Assembly (NCBI GenBank): GCA_009667805.1
Contig: CM019069.1
Coordinates: forward strand, 50,240,153-50,304,152
Origin: Leptobrachium leishanense
Taxonomy: Eukaryota; Chordata; Amphibia; Anura; Megophryidae
DNA: 64,000 nucleotides
Direction: 5' to 3'
In this document: in pieces, positions 50,321 to 61,900 of the stretch
Layout of the letters: every line of letters begins with the position of its first letter
Numbering within the stretch: the first letter of the stretch is position 1
Made by a program: the position numbers and the translations under genes
The notes under the pieces: model-generated
The model's input: only the letters and a program-made list of their open reading frames with translations
The model's database searches: none
Told to the model about the DNA's origin: nothing

Positions 50321-50953
50321 TGTTAAAAAAAAAATAACATGTATCCTTATGATTAATGATCCATAAATTAAGACCTATAAATGCATATTATGACTTTTCT
50401 TCCACACCACCCCGACCGAGGAAAAACATTGCTACCACCATTTCCCTTCTCCCCTCGTTTAATGACAGATTATTCAAAATCACAAACTAATGGGTTAATT
50501 CTTAAAAAAGGGAGAATTAATAAAAGGATTGTGAATTTTAACCAAATTAATCCAGTTGGTAAAAATCTTTCACTTCCAGCACCATTCCACTTTAAGTATT
50601 CGAGCCAAGAATTTGCAATTCCCTAGTGATGTTTCCACGATTTCCATAGAGTGAATAAACCCGAGTATCCTTGTAAAGCTAAAGTCATAGAAATGCAATT
50701 AAGCGCTAGCTACGCCTGCGCCTCTGCTGCCAAAGGAGGAAGCCGCTAGTAGCACTATGGAAACGCTCCAAAACCCAAAATGGAAATAAATGTGGTTTTG
50801 CTAAGCAAACAGTGCTCTTAAGTAATACATTTTACTTTCCTAATGTTGGTTCAAATATTTGCGGATGATATTGTTACAGACTTTGTAACGCCTGTTATTG
50901 TTACTGTATTGAATATTAATGATTTTCACCTAAACTAACAGAAAACAAAACTA
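50321..50953. other. Single-copy stretch
   Basis: No gene. 50620-50930 has high complexity and includes gcaattaagcgctagc and gaatattaatgattttcacc, a possible conserved element. It ends at the TA where the DD41D element inserted. Confidence 0.35.
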
Positions 50954-51032
50954 CAGGGTGAGCCAGTCAAACCTGCATTTTTGAAATGACTGTAAAAAAT
51001 AAACGGATGGATATTTCAAAATTTTATTGTTG

Positions 51033-51590
51033 CTATAGAAACATAGAAAAATGTCGGCAGATAAGAACCTTTCGGCCCATCTAGTCTGCCCAATTACATG
51101 GATACTTTACCTGGATTTATCTTTTGTTTAGGATAGCTTTATGCCTATCCCATGCCTGCTTAAATTCAATTACTGTTTTGGCCTCTACCACTTCAACTGG
51201 AAGACTGTTCCATGTATCCACCACCCTCTCAGTAAAATAATGCTTCCTGATGTTACTTTTAAACCTTTGCCCCTCTAATCTAAGACTATGTCCTCTTGTT
51301 TTGCTACTTTGTTTCCTTTTAAATATACTCCCTTCCTCTACCTTGTGGATTCCCTTTACGTATTTAAATGTTTCTATCATATCTCCTCTGTCTCGTCTTT
51401 TTTCCAAGCTGTACATGTTAAGATCATTAAGCCTTTCCTGGTAACTTTTCTCCTTCAAGCCGTACACCATTTTAGTAGCCCTTCTCTGAACTCTCTCTAA
51501 GAGGTCTATATCCTTCTGGAGATACGGTCTCTAGTACTGCACACAGTACTCCAAGTGAGGTCTCACAAGTGCTCTGTACTATCTTAATGT
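51033..51590 (-). mobile_element. LINE 3' fragment nested in the DD41D element
   Basis: Minus-strand frame 51117-51470 encodes the C-terminal region of a non-LTR retrotransposon protein: LKEKSYQERLNDLNMYSLEK, RRDRGDMIETFKYVKG, RKHYFTERVVDTWNSLPVEV. That NSLP-type ending is widespread in vertebrate LINEs. Its 3' end is at about 51033-51116 (cggcagataagaacc, ggcccatctagtctgcc). 5' truncated at about 51590. Boundaries approximate. Confidence 0.8.
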
Positions 51591-51618
51591 ACATTAAAAA
51601 GCATTTAAGAAACAACAT

Positions 51619-52720
51619 TCACGGTTTAAAAATAACTCCAGTAAGATGGTGTCCTTCCCCATTGAGACATTCTTGTAGGCGATTTCTGAAACAGCCCATC
51701 GCATCACGGAGCATACGCTGAGGAATTCTCTCGATTTCCAACCGGATTCTCCTCTTGAGTTCCCCAAGCGTTGGAGGTCGTTGTTCAAAGACTTTACTCT
51801 TCAGGTACCCCCACAAGAAAAAAAAAAAAAAAATCGCACACTGTGAGGTCGGGCGATCGGGGAGGCCAAGAAATTGCTCCATTTCGGGATATCACCAGAT
51901 TTGGAAAAACATTGTTGAGAACATTCATGCTCACACGGGCTGTATGACTTGTGGCACCGTCTTGCTGGAATAAGGTTTCATTGTTCATTCCATGTTGACG
52001 AAGCTGAGGAATGAAGAACGAATGCAAAATTTCCGAATAGCGTTGTGCATTCACAGTAACTGCTTGCTCCCTGTCATTTTCAAAAAAATACGGGCCTATG
52101 ATTCCCAATGAGGACATTGCGCACCAAACTGTTACCTTGCTTGAATGGAGTGGTGTTTGATGGAGTTGTTGAGGGTTTTCATCACTCCAATATCGGAAAT
52201 TTTGTTTATTCACAAAACCGGAGAGATGGAAATGTGCCTCATCGCTCATCCACAGGTTGTGAACAAGGTCCTCGTTTTCATCAAACATGTCCAACAACGT
52301 TTGACAAAAACGCCGTCGAGCTGCAAAATCGTTTTCATTCATAGCCTGAACAACCTGAATTTTGTATGGGTGATGGTGTAAATCTAACCTCAAGATTCTT
52401 CGGACGCTCGTGTTTGCCATGCCAAGCGCAGCACTCTGTCGACACGCCGATCTCCGAGTGCTTCTTTCCACAGCAACTCTCACGCGGTCAATATTCGCGG
52501 GAGTTCGCACTGATCTTGCACTGCCACCCCTTCTGCTTCTCGTTTCACCAATTGCTTCAAAGTTTGTCACCCACAATTTGATTGAATTAACAGACGGCAC
52601 TGGCTTATTTCGATTAATTTGAAAATTCTTCCGGAAACGACGCTGAGCGGCTGCATAACTACCACTTTGGTAAAACGCTTTCACAGCGAATGAACGTTGT
52701 TGTTTAGACCACTGCTCCAT
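51619..52720 (-). pseudogene. DD41D transposase, frameshifted at a T run
   Basis: Start MEQWSKQQRSFAVKAFYQSG, a helix-turn-helix N-terminus, then VTNFEAIGETRSRRGG linker, LWMSDEAHFHLSG (first Asp), FQQDGATSHTA (second Asp) and WPPRSPDLTVCDFF (third Asp, 42 positions on, so DD41D). At that point a homopolymer of 16 bases (51818-51833 on the plus strand) replaces a shorter run and shifts the frame. The end continues as LWGYLKSKVFEQRPP, RIPQRMLRDAMGCFRNRLQE and LTGVIFKP with a stop at 51619. The coding span of 1102 bp is one base over a multiple of three. Otherwise intact, so this copy is rather young. Confidence 0.93.
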
Positions 52721-52837
52721 GACGACTGAAATGCTTAGTTGTGGGGGACACAAGGGTAACCTTGCTAACTCGCTCCGCCCACTTTCACGGCTCTCCCGCC
52801 CTTTTCAAAAATGCAGGTTTGACTGGCTCACCCTGTA

Positions 52838-53489
52838 CATACAGACGCTCTTTGCATCTCTGTAACTTACAAGGTTATTTTTAACGATCTGTCCGACCAA
52901 AACCAGCCCTGAGGTTACTTTGTAATCCAAAAGGTCCCAGCTTTACCTGGATCATCACTAGGAAACCCATGAACCAAGAGTCAGAAACGTTGGCTCTCCA
53001 GAGGTTTGGAACTACATCTCCCTTGATGCTCGACAGAGCCGTATGGGAAATGTAGTTCCAAAACATCTGGAGGGCCGAGGTTGCTGTCCCCTGCCATAAT
53101 GTACTTGGGGTACATGAGATATTGCTATGAATTTTCATCAACTGAGAAAATTTAAAATCTCCAGAACTAAAACTATTCCATAAATAGTTCCACTATTCTA
53201 TTACATAAATAGAAATCCAAATAAAGTAAATGCAAGAAATGTATTAATGTAATAAATTTTGGATTTCATTCCTCCAATGCAAAAGCGAAGTTTTGACCTA
53301 TACACTGTTTTTGTCACATACCTTGACAAAGACAGGATTGATCGAAATGTCGCTCTTGCGCCGGAGGACTAGAATCCACAATTTATTACTTTAACACTTT
53401 GCAGTCATTTACTTTATTTGGATTGTTGAATTCAGGCCTGGGAGAAAGGACCTCTGCCAGCTCAAGACTATGTTGAGTGTCCTCTAGAC
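52838..53489. other. Non-coding stretch with one foldback repeat
   Basis: 52985-53095 is an inverted repeat (ccagaggtttggaactacat and its partner around gtagttccaaaacatctgg), related to 56785-56935. No gene. Confidence 0.55.
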
Positions 53490-53672
53490 CAGTGGTCCCC
53501 AACCCAGGTCCTCAGGAACCACTAACAGGCCAGGTTTGTCAGATATCTGAAGCACAGCACAGGTGATATGATTTGCTGCTCAGTGATTGCAGGATTCAGC
53601 CTGCGTTTCCACAAGGTGATCCTTAATACCTGCCTGTTATTGTGCCCTGAGGACCAAGGTTGGGGACCACTG
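53490..53672. mobile_element. 183-bp hAT MITE (CAGTGGTCCCC ends)
   Basis: CAGTGGTCCCCAACC and GGTTGGGGACCACTG are inverted partners. An exact 8-bp duplication CTCTAGAC occurs at 53482-53489 and 53673-53680. hAT signature; non-coding. Confidence 0.93.
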
Positions 53673-53827
53673 CTCTAGACGCCATCTTTCATACATTCTT
53701 ACATAAACAGGCATTGGTCCACTCCATGTATATTTAGCTTCTCCTGTGTATCCAAGCCAGAGCGGTTATTCCATTTAACAATTTATATAAATAAATGGAA
53801 AAAAAAAAAAGGTTTCATGTGGCTTTA

Positions 53828-54093
53828 TCCCTTTCACTGCTGAGGACGTGTGGGGAACGTCCTCATTGACTCCTAAGGAAAGATAGGGGGTTCGTTTGAA
53901 CCCAGATATCTCCTGCTGACTATTGGCAGCTAGTAGGGTCATGTTTGGAATCATTAGAAAGGCCAGAGCATGGCCTTTCCAATGATATCACACATGACCA
54001 TGTTTAAAGTAAAGAAAAAAATAATAATAATAAAAAAAAACATGTTTTTCTTTTTTTATTATTAAGACGTGAAATGGCTCAGCAGTGAAGGGG
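53828..54093. mobile_element. Small foldback MITE (CCCTTTCACTGCTGAGG)
   Basis: The ends CCCTTTCACTGCTGAGG / CTCAGCAGTGAAGGGG are partners with TTAT on both sides, probably a decayed TTAA site. Central foldback ccagagcatggcc. Relative of 55105-56174. Confidence 0.75.
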
Positions 54094-55100
54094 TTATAGA
54101 TATAAAATCTAAAAACAAGATAGAAAAACAGAGCGAAGAATTAAAAAGTCCTAATATAAGCTTACAAAAAAAGTTTCCGAAAAATGCATATCAAAGTGTA
54201 AGTGCAGGATGTCTGTAGCTTTGATAAGAGCATTATGCTGTATAAAAAAAATAAAAAGATTAAGCAGCAAGCAACATAAACGTTATTTAAAAACGGGGCT
54301 TGTGTCTTTACACAGGAGAATATGCGACTGGTTATGATATTTCTTGTGAAAACAGAGTTAACATAGCTAATGTGATGTAATTATAAATACACCAAAGAAA
54401 AAAAAAAGAGCATTTTTTCCCCAAATACAGAATGTTATCAAATGTATCTTCCTGTCTTTCCATTAATTGCAACAGCGGATGATTCCAGCACCTGACTCTA
54501 ATGATGTGCACTCGGGAGAGTAAGCAATACTTAGAGTCTAAATGCCACCAGCTGTTCGAGAGATGCACAAATTAATTGGGCTCAAGGCACAGAAATCGAC
54601 TACTTCACGTACCCAATCCTACCAATAATTCAGTCATTCCGGGCAGAATTAGAATATACATCACCATAAACGGTCGATTGCAAATGTGCGTTTCGCCCCA
54701 CTAACAAAAGGATTCTCACTTGTAAGATAACGATAACGACGTTTCATTGCATAAAAGACTTTAGTCTGATTGTTGGCGTGTTGTGAAGGGACCCGAAATC
54801 GCAGTTTGTCCTCAGCAGCTTTTCCCTATAGCAGAGATGTCGACTTCTGCTCCTCAAGCTGTTCTGGAGCATTTTCTTTAATACTCTGCATTCAGGAGGG
54901 CCAAGGTTGGAAAAAAAATTATAATAATAGAGAGAAATTACATTATTAGAGGATTCTGTACGGAGTTAGAAACCGGTGGATACGTAAATTAGATTTCAGA
55001 AGGAAAAAAATAGCAACCTCCAGCTAGGTCATTTTTTGCTGCTGCCCCTTTCCGTGTTTTCTTTTTCAATCCCCAAGTGGAAATGGTTTTGGTGAGGGTA
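54094..55100. promoter_or_regulatory. Single-copy stretch with candidate conserved element at 54530-54810
   Basis: 54530-54810 is repeat-free and complex, with gcacaaattaattgggctc, ccaataattcagtcattccg and cataaacggtcgattgc. This texture is typical of conserved enhancers near developmental genes. No coding frame. Call by texture only. Confidence 0.4.
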
Positions 55101-55104
55101 TTAA

Positions 55105-56174
55105 CCCTTTCGCTGCTGAGGCGTTTCACGCCTCTGTGCTGAGGTCATATTTACCGGTTTTGCTCATCATGTTTAAACGTGTTTTGAAGGCTTATTTTAG
55201 TATATGACCCAGACATATTATACATCGTTCTTTCCGTCAGACTCGGCAGATTAATAATATGTCATTATTATATGTATACGTCAAGACCTATCTGTATATT
55301 ATAACAAAAAATGCAATAAAATATGAATTTTCAGTAATTTACAACGTGTAAAAAGTGTAATTTTTTTCACATTTTAACATGCGAGCAATTGCGGTTATAT
55401 TTTGTATGTGGTGCGCTTGTTAAAAAAATTAGAGATGGGGTCTCGTTACATTTTTTTTTTTGGGGGAAATTACGCGATTTTTAACAAACGCACCGCATAC
55501 AAAAATCGTTAGTGCAGCATCATTGTTCACATTATAATTGAAATGGGAACAATATTGCTGCATTAACAAACCAAAAAAAAAAAAACATGTTTATTTTTAT
55601 AATTTTTAATTTTTATTTTTTTTAAAAAACTTTTTTCACAGTCGTGTTTGGTATCGTTGGAACGGCCATGCTCTGGCCGATCCAACAGTACCAAACTTTA
55701 ACCCCTAGCTGCCACGGATCGGGAGATAGATAGGGGGTTGCAATGAACCCCCTATCTCCACCATAGGTGGCAGCTAGGGGTTAACTCCAGGACTGGCGTC
55801 ATCGTGCTATGCACGATGACGCCAGTCCTCAGGGGGAGTTCCCGGAGGCTTGGCCGACATCCAAGATGTCGGCCAGCTCCGGGAAAGGATCACGAACCGG
55901 CGCTTTTCAGCGCCGATTCGTGATCCGGCTCCCCAGGGGTTAATGACAGCCACCGTTTGGAAGGGCAGGCTGTGCCCTTCCAAGCGGTGCCTGTATTAAC
56001 CCCCTGCTCCCCGGCGATCGGGAGGGAGAGAGGTCCGAAGGACCTCCCCCCCTCCCTTTCAGGCACCTCCTCCGCACATGTGGGGGCGCCTGAATTAGAT
56101 GTCATCGCGTCGCCGCGATGACATCTAATGTCCACGCCGGGCTCCCGCTGAGCGCGTCCATAGCAGCCAAGTGG
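55105..56174. mobile_element. TTAA-flanked foldback element, 1070 bp
   Basis: CCCTTTCGCTGCTGAGGCG at the left and ...ATAGCAGCCAAGTGG at the right, with TTAA at 55101-55104 and 56175-56178. Many internal palindromes: aaccccctatctcc pairs, gatgacgccagtcct, cgatgacatcta, ggcgcttttcagcgcc. No transposase. Confidence 0.75.
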
Positions 56175-56178
56175 TTAA

Positions 56179-56404
56179 TATAATCCCACCATTCTGTCTC
56201 TTGGCTGAGAAGCAGCATGAGGACATGTCGTATGCTTAGAAAAGCAGCTTTTGGCTTCATTAGGTTAGGACCTACCTAACCCGAGGTGCCGTGACGTGGC
56301 AGGTGGGCTTAACACTTTAATGGCCATTCAAGTAAACCAAAACCTCTGATGTGTTTTGTTTCGCATGGAGCCACAGGGGTAAGCGCAAATGACAACCTTT
56401 TTTC

Positions 56405-56467
<63 letters not shown>

Positions 56468-57086
56468 TATATATATATTTTTTTTTAATATTAGAAGAAA
56501 AGAAATAGGAAATCAGGATCTGGAATAATGGTGGATGAAATATTTTTTTTCAAGTGAAGCAGTGCTGTTTTACAAGTCCTCTTCCTACGCAAATCACTCA
56601 TTCCTAGATTTTACTGGGTGGAAAACGTGTAATCCTGGAATTCACATGTGTTGTTACAGGAGGTATTTATTAATGGAGATAAAGGACAACACGAATTTAC
56701 TATTCACTGTTATTCATTGAGGGAACTTTACTTCTTCAAAAGGAAAGTCATTAACTTATCTTTAGAAGGAAACTGTATTAGACCAGGAGTAAGCAACCTT
56801 ACCCCACCCAGAGGTTTTTGAACTACATTTCCCATGATGCTCAGCAAACTCATTAGTTGGGCAAGGACTCGAGGGAAGTGTAGCTGGAGTGTAGCTGGAA
56901 AATAGCTGGAGGGCCAAGCCTGCAGGTTTAGATGAAAGTCTGGTGGGCTTAACACTTTAAGGGAGATTCCTCAGCGATAAATAGAACATCTAGAGCACGC
57001 GTTAATAATTTAATGAAATTATAGAATTCATATTATTCTAATATTATATCTGAGCAATTTTCTGGTTCGAGCACACAGAGTGAAAG
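56179..57086. other. Non-coding with CA/TA microsatellite and a foldback repeat
   Basis: 56408-56480 is (TA)n then (CA)n then (TA)n. 56785-56935 is a relative of the foldback repeat at 52985. No gene. Confidence 0.8.
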
Positions 57087-57275
57087 TGGAGCAGAGGTAA
57101 CATCATTGCTCTATAGCTGTTGAGACACAGCTTCGAATCCCGGCAAGACCACCTCTCCAGTAAGTGTCCTTGGGCAAGACACCTAACGGTACATACTCGC
57201 CACCCAGGACATACTTGAAAACGAGAGAAATCTCAATGTATCTTTCGTGGTAAAATCCTTTATAAAAATAAAATT
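57087..57275 (+). mobile_element. tRNA-like SINE with LINE-derived 3' tail
   Basis: Head tggagcagaggtaacatcat, B box cttcgaatccc, ctctccagtaagtgtccttg and cacctaacggtacatactcg, then an abrupt switch to acccaggacatacttgaaaa and gagagaaatctcaatgtatc, the 3' end of the LINE at 20643-23770. A complete SINE of this design is about 190 bp. Confidence 0.85.
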
Positions 57276-58147
57276 TTAAATAGTGTATTAAACAGGCAAT
57301 GAAACAAATGTCACAAGAAGTGGAGACAGGACATTCCTTTCCCCGAAAAACTTCATATAATACTAGAATAATGGAGAAGAGTCCCAGGAGAATTTGGATT
57401 AATTTGTTTTCATTCAATACACCATGGATTTCACTTGGACATAGATATGGGACCCGGGACTGAGAATTTGCCACCTGACTGGCTCCCATAAGCCAAAATA
57501 AAAAGCGTCAGGATTCTGAGTCCAATCAGTTTCAGTCCCTTATGGACAATCCATGTTCAGACTAAGTGCAGCCATTGAGGTTTAGCCTTTTCAATTTAGA
57601 GGACTGAAGACCGCTCTGGTTCTGCTCCCCTCTCTGTCACAGGTGCCTCGATTCAGGACCTATTTAGACCTAGAAATGCAAAGAGCTCCAGGAGGATGTA
57701 TGCCCCAAGTAAGTGGGTTAATCTCATAAGAGCGGGCATTAGGTTAGGAAGGATTGGACCAGTCAGGATGGGGTACACTGAAGTATGGGCAGACGTATAC
57801 AATGTATGATCAGATTTTGTAACCAAATCCCCATAATTTATTCCTAAATTGGGCGTTTTTAAAACTATATTAAAGTGCATTGCTGTGCCTTTGGTATGTT
57901 CTATCCAGTTTCAGGGCTCCCTTTGTATACCTATAAAACATTACAGCTCGCAGACATGGTAGAAGTGAGAGGTCATTATAGGCTCCCAGAAGTGTAAGTC
58001 ACGATACTCGAAATATCTCCTACCACAGCTTGCGGAGATGGCGGCTTTCCGCGACGTAACCAAGGTGGGCCTGTAGCTTCTAAATGTTCTTAAAAATTCA
58101 CCTCCAATAGTGGGAGAGGCGGTAGGTGGTTAAAAATAATAAATTAA
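57276..58147. other. Non-coding, nothing recognised
   Basis: No gene or repeat ends were supported. AT content is moderate. Short frames have no domain. Confidence 0.4.
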
Positions 58148-58256
58148 GGGCTCTATTCCAACCTTGGTGCTAACTTAACCAGAGCTGTTGTAAACTTAGC
58201 AACTCCATAGACTATAATGGCTCTGGTAAGTTTACACCAAGGTTGGAATTCAGCCC
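58148..58256. mobile_element. 109-bp foldback MITE (uninterrupted relative of 13228-13944)
   Basis: gggctctattccaaccttgg / ccaaggttggaattcagccc arms, with tgctaacttaaccagagctg and its partner inside. It shows what the 13.2-kb copy looked like before insertion. Confidence 0.88.
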
Positions 58257-58271
58257 TCAGTGGGCAACAAG

Positions 58272-59211
58272 TAGGGATGAGCTGTTCGGTTCGATGTGTA
58301 CGGAGTTCGAGTCGAACATCGCCCGTTCGTATGTTCGCGAACTTCGAACATTTCCGCGTGTTCGCCCACAATGCACTTTTCCACTGGCCTGAAGCTTGTA
58401 ATTGGCTACAGCCTGCACCTGACCACAGTTTAGGTGCAAGATTATGCCAATCACGGCTCAGAGTCCTGATTGGGCAAATTTTGCCCAATCATGGGCTCAC
58501 AGAGTTAAGTCCCGCAGCACACTATATAAGGCTTCACACAGCCCCCAGCACATGTTTTTTGAGAGGAGATTGTGGTGTTAGGGTGTGTTCTCACTGCCAG
58601 TCTGCCAGCAGCTATTGGGGGGGGGGTCTCATTTCTACAAGATATCTGGGAATTGTTGTAATCTTTGTGTTCTCACTGCCACCAACTAATTTAATTTAGC
58701 CCAAAAAAATCACTAAACTTGTTCTGCGGATCCTAAAATGTCTCCTTTTTGCATACAGACTGCCGCCCCAAGCAGTTGTTTATGAATAGATTAACGGAAA
58801 ACCGTTTACCGTCATTTGAAACGTCATTTTTTTGTTTTTAAATGTTTCTATACATCCTACAAATCCGCCACTTCACGGGCAGGTTATGGGGACCCCCTAG
58901 GCACGATATTTGAAGAAATTTTTCGTTTTTATTATTAACCCTTATTTCAGGGAAAACTCGCTGTTCCTTTAAAAACGTTTTTTTTTTAAAAACTTTTTGC
59001 CCTTGTTTCCTGTCCCCCAGGGCACTAGCCGGACCCCATACACCTTTTATGGCAAATATCTAGCATATATGCCCTCTTGCAGGGCACTCTAAAAATTTAA
59101 CTTTCGAGTCCCATTGACTTGCATTGAGTTCGGTTCGTGTTCGATCTCGAACTTTTGAAATTGTTTGAGTTCGAATGCGAACCGAACACGGGGGTGTTCG
59201 GCTCATCCCTA
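58272..59211. mobile_element. hAT MITE (TAGGGATGAGC ends), 940 bp
   Basis: TAGGGATGAGC / GCTCATCCCTA, with gttcgg/ccgaac-rich arms folding back. 8-bp flanks GCAACAAG (58264-58271) and GCAACAAA (59212-59219) match at 7 of 8 positions. Non-coding despite overlapping open frames at 58217-58699. Confidence 0.88.
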
Positions 59212-59219
59212 GCAACAAA

Positions 59220-59841
59220 TAAATATAGCAAGGCATGCATGCACATGTGATCGGAGCGGCTCCTTACATACACCTACAGATGAATGATTAATATGTATGT
59301 ATATGTGAGCGTGTCTAGTTATACATATAAAGGTTTGTTAGTAAACAGGAATTTTTGTATGTGAAAGAAGGTGTCGTTTTCAAAACCCTGTAAAATATAT
59401 ATCACACACACATTTACTGGTCTGAGAGCAGATTCCCAGGCTTGTGAAACATGAAATCCATATAAATATGCTCTGACGAGTAAGCCTAGAATACATTTAT
59501 TGTTTTTGTCTGGGATTCCACAGAGTACATAGGGAATGCCTGGCAATTAAAGCGTCTCTGTATTTATCGTAGGAATGGCATCCTAATATACAAAGAAGCG
59601 CTGCTGCAGCTACAGTTTCAAGTAATTATTTCATGACAGTGAACATAGGTGGACACAAGTCTTGGCAAGTTCCCACACGTTTTATTTTAGGACTTTACCA
59701 GTGCAGTTGACTCATAAATTTATACATATATATATAGATCTTCCAGAGCTGAAGAAGAGTTAGACTCTTGAAAGCTGGTCTTTTAAATGTAATGTTAGTC
59801 CAATAAAAAAGGTATCACTACGTACTGCTATACTCTGGGTG
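59220..59841. other. Non-coding with old repeat tail
   Basis: 59740-59820 (ctgaagaagagttagactct, gttagtccaataaaaaaggt) is a widespread interspersed-repeat tail. No gene. Confidence 0.5.
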
Positions 59842-60150
59842 AATGGAGTAGAGGTAACATCACTGCTCTTTAACCGTGGAGACCCAGGTTCGAATCCCGG
59901 CCAGAGCACCTCTCCAGTAAGTGTCCTTGGGCAAGACACATAATGGTACATACTTGCCTACCACACAATATCGGCTGTGGCGTCCCGTGGTAACGTCTCT
60001 GCTCTTCAACCGTGGAGAAACAAGTCAAATCCTGTTCAGCACATCCCTCCAAAACAAATGTGGAGAAGCGGGTTCAACCTAACCACCAGGTCACTGCTCT
60101 ACAATCATGGAAAGCCGGCTTGATCCCACTCAGAAGACGCCACCAGCCAG
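59842..60150 (+). mobile_element. tRNA-like SINE, best-preserved head
   Basis: atggagtagaggtaacatca then a perfect pol III B box (ggttcgaatcc), cggccagagcacctctcca, which pairs with the start like an acceptor stem, then the second unit with gagaagcgggttcaacctaa ending gaagacgccaccagccag. Confidence 0.82.
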
Positions 60151-60164
60151 TTATATATATATTT

Positions 60165-60302
60165 TTGAGAAAGGATACATTGAGATTTCTCTCGTTTTCA
60201 AGTATGTCCTGGGTGGCGAGTATGTACCGTTAGGTGTCTTGCCCAAGGACACTTACTGGAGAGGTGCTCTTGCCGGGATTGAACCTGTGTCTCCACAGTC
60301 TC
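60165..60302 (-). mobile_element. tRNA-like SINE with LINE tail, minus strand
   Basis: Inverted relative to 57087-57275 with the same junction between ctaacggtacatactcgcc and acccaggacatacttg. 60165-60222 is the LINE tail, 60223-60302 the SINE head. The plus-strand SINE at 59842 lies beside it. Confidence 0.85.
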
Positions 60303-60344
60303 TCTCCACAGAGATAGAGATATATATATATCTCTATTTTTTTG

Positions 60345-60530
60345 TTTTGTTTATTATTGCAGAAGCCATCTGCACATCACAGCAATTCGAAGAATTGCAT
60401 CCCAGAGCTCCTGTGCCACATTCCCCATATGCAGCAAGGAAATCTGGGTAGGATATGCAAATGACATCTGTCTCACTTTTATGCATTCTGGATCTGTTAT
60501 TACACAGAACCCTAAAATCAATGCTATGCC
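60345..60530 (-). repeat. K repeat, inverted copy
   Basis: Matches 6335-6512 in reverse (agccatctgcacatcacagc, catatgcagcaaggaaatct, acatctgtctcacttttatg). Confidence 0.7.
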
Positions 60531-60859
60531 AAACTATGGACACACACACACACACACACCTTAATTTTTTTTCTCTTATTTTAATTTTGCATTTACCTTA
60601 AATAAAACGGTATAGAAATTGTATTCAAAGCGTAAACAAGAAGCCAGAAGTATTTTGATCACAAAATATATTACCCAGACGTATAAATAAAAATTTAAAA
60701 AATCCAAGTCCAATAATACATACTTATTCTAAATCCAGATATGTGTAGATACGCGTGTGCACCCCAGCGCCCTCTGTACCAGCACGGCTCACCACAAGAA
60801 ATTAAACCGCACAGCTGATGCTACGTCTCAGTACCCTACCTGACACTTTTCTATATTTC

Positions 60860-61900
60860 TGCAAAACGTGAGACACATGCTTAGCGTGAGGATCAGTACA
60901 TCCTAATTATGTCTGCAGGGATATCGGGAATCCTTCCTAAGAAATAGTTTAGGTAAACCGTGCTTACATTGCGAGTTGCTGCTAGCAGCCATTGTGCATT
61001 ATGTGAATTTATCAGATGGGAAGTATAATAGCCTCATCCTCCGAGCAATCATTGTTAATACCCGTCTCTAGCATATTGCCCGTGCCGTTCCAATTTACTG
61101 CAAAAATGTTATTCTCTACCCCTGTCAAATGACTGCGCATCCACAGAGTAAGATTTATCAGCTCAAAAATGACAAAAATCAGCGCTCGGAATATATATAT
61201 ATACGGCCAGGGGAAGTTGTTGTTTACCTCTCAATTCCTTTAAATGAAAAAATATTGCCTGATCTGATAAAACAGCTTAAAATGACTACAAGTAAAGATG
61301 GAGGCTATTAAGTTTTATCGCGAGCACCTGAGGAACTGTTTGCATGCAATTCAGAATGTTTCTTTATCCTCCTGAATTACTGACACTGGCAAATTAAAAT
61401 GAAGTGGCTGCATATGGCAGAAACAATCTTCACGTTTACAAATATCCTGGAATATCATTAAATCATAAAAGAGAAAGCTGTGGGTTATATATTATGAATG
61501 TTGCCTAATGCATTCCCGGCATTGCTATTTGTTACAAATATGTGTACCAGGGACGAAAATTGGCCATTTATTCTGCAGCGGCAGCTGGTTGGTGCATTCT
61601 CCCTCGTAGCTGGCGAGACAGAGGGGGAGATGCTGGAACAATAATTAACCTTTGCAATGCTGGAGAGGTGAACGCGAAGCAATGGCGTAAAATAATGCGC
61701 AGTATTTGTCCATCGCACATATTCGATCGCAGGTTTGCAGACAAGACCCTCAAAACCAGCTTAATTAATGCGCACAGTTCTGGCGGATTAATCCCTTTAC
61801 GGGGAGCGTCTAGCAGCGAGGTGTTTATTGACATATTGGGCTGGGCTTCACAAACGTAACAGATAAAACGTAGCGGCCCGTAAGGAAACCTAGGAGCAAA
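60860..61900. promoter_or_regulatory. Candidate conserved non-coding block
   Basis: About 1 kb without repeats. Contains tcctaattatgtctgcag, gagcaatcattgttaatacc, ggaacaataattaacctttg, accagcttaattaatgcgca and ctggcggattaatccc: repeated TAATTA/ATTA homeodomain cores within otherwise GC-balanced sequence. Open frames on both strands (61542-61859 plus, 61568-61906 minus) overlap and carry no domain. Read as a cis-regulatory element, not an exon. Confidence 0.5.

Larger units (their letters stand above)
50954..52835 (-). mobile_element. DD41D mariner-superfamily element, complete ends
   Basis: 33-bp perfect terminal inverted repeats starting CAGGGTGAGCCAGTCAAACC, flanked by TA (50952-50953 and 52836-52837). 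Contains one minus-strand transposase gene (51619-52720) and a foreign LINE fragment between the left end and the gene. Without that fragment it would be about 1.3 kb, normal for the group. Confidence 0.93.

Noticed and set aside
58217..58699. 160-codon open frame
   Set aside because: Lies within the foldback arms of a hAT MITE; overlapping minus-strand frames are equally open.
59842..59920. tRNA gene (perfect B box, acceptor-like pairing)
   Set aside because: It is the head of a multi-copy SINE with conserved downstream unit; the cloverleaf is incomplete.
61129..61311. 60-codon open frame (MTAHPQSKIYQLKND...)
   Set aside because: Runs through a TA microsatellite, no family recognised, no splice or promoter evidence.
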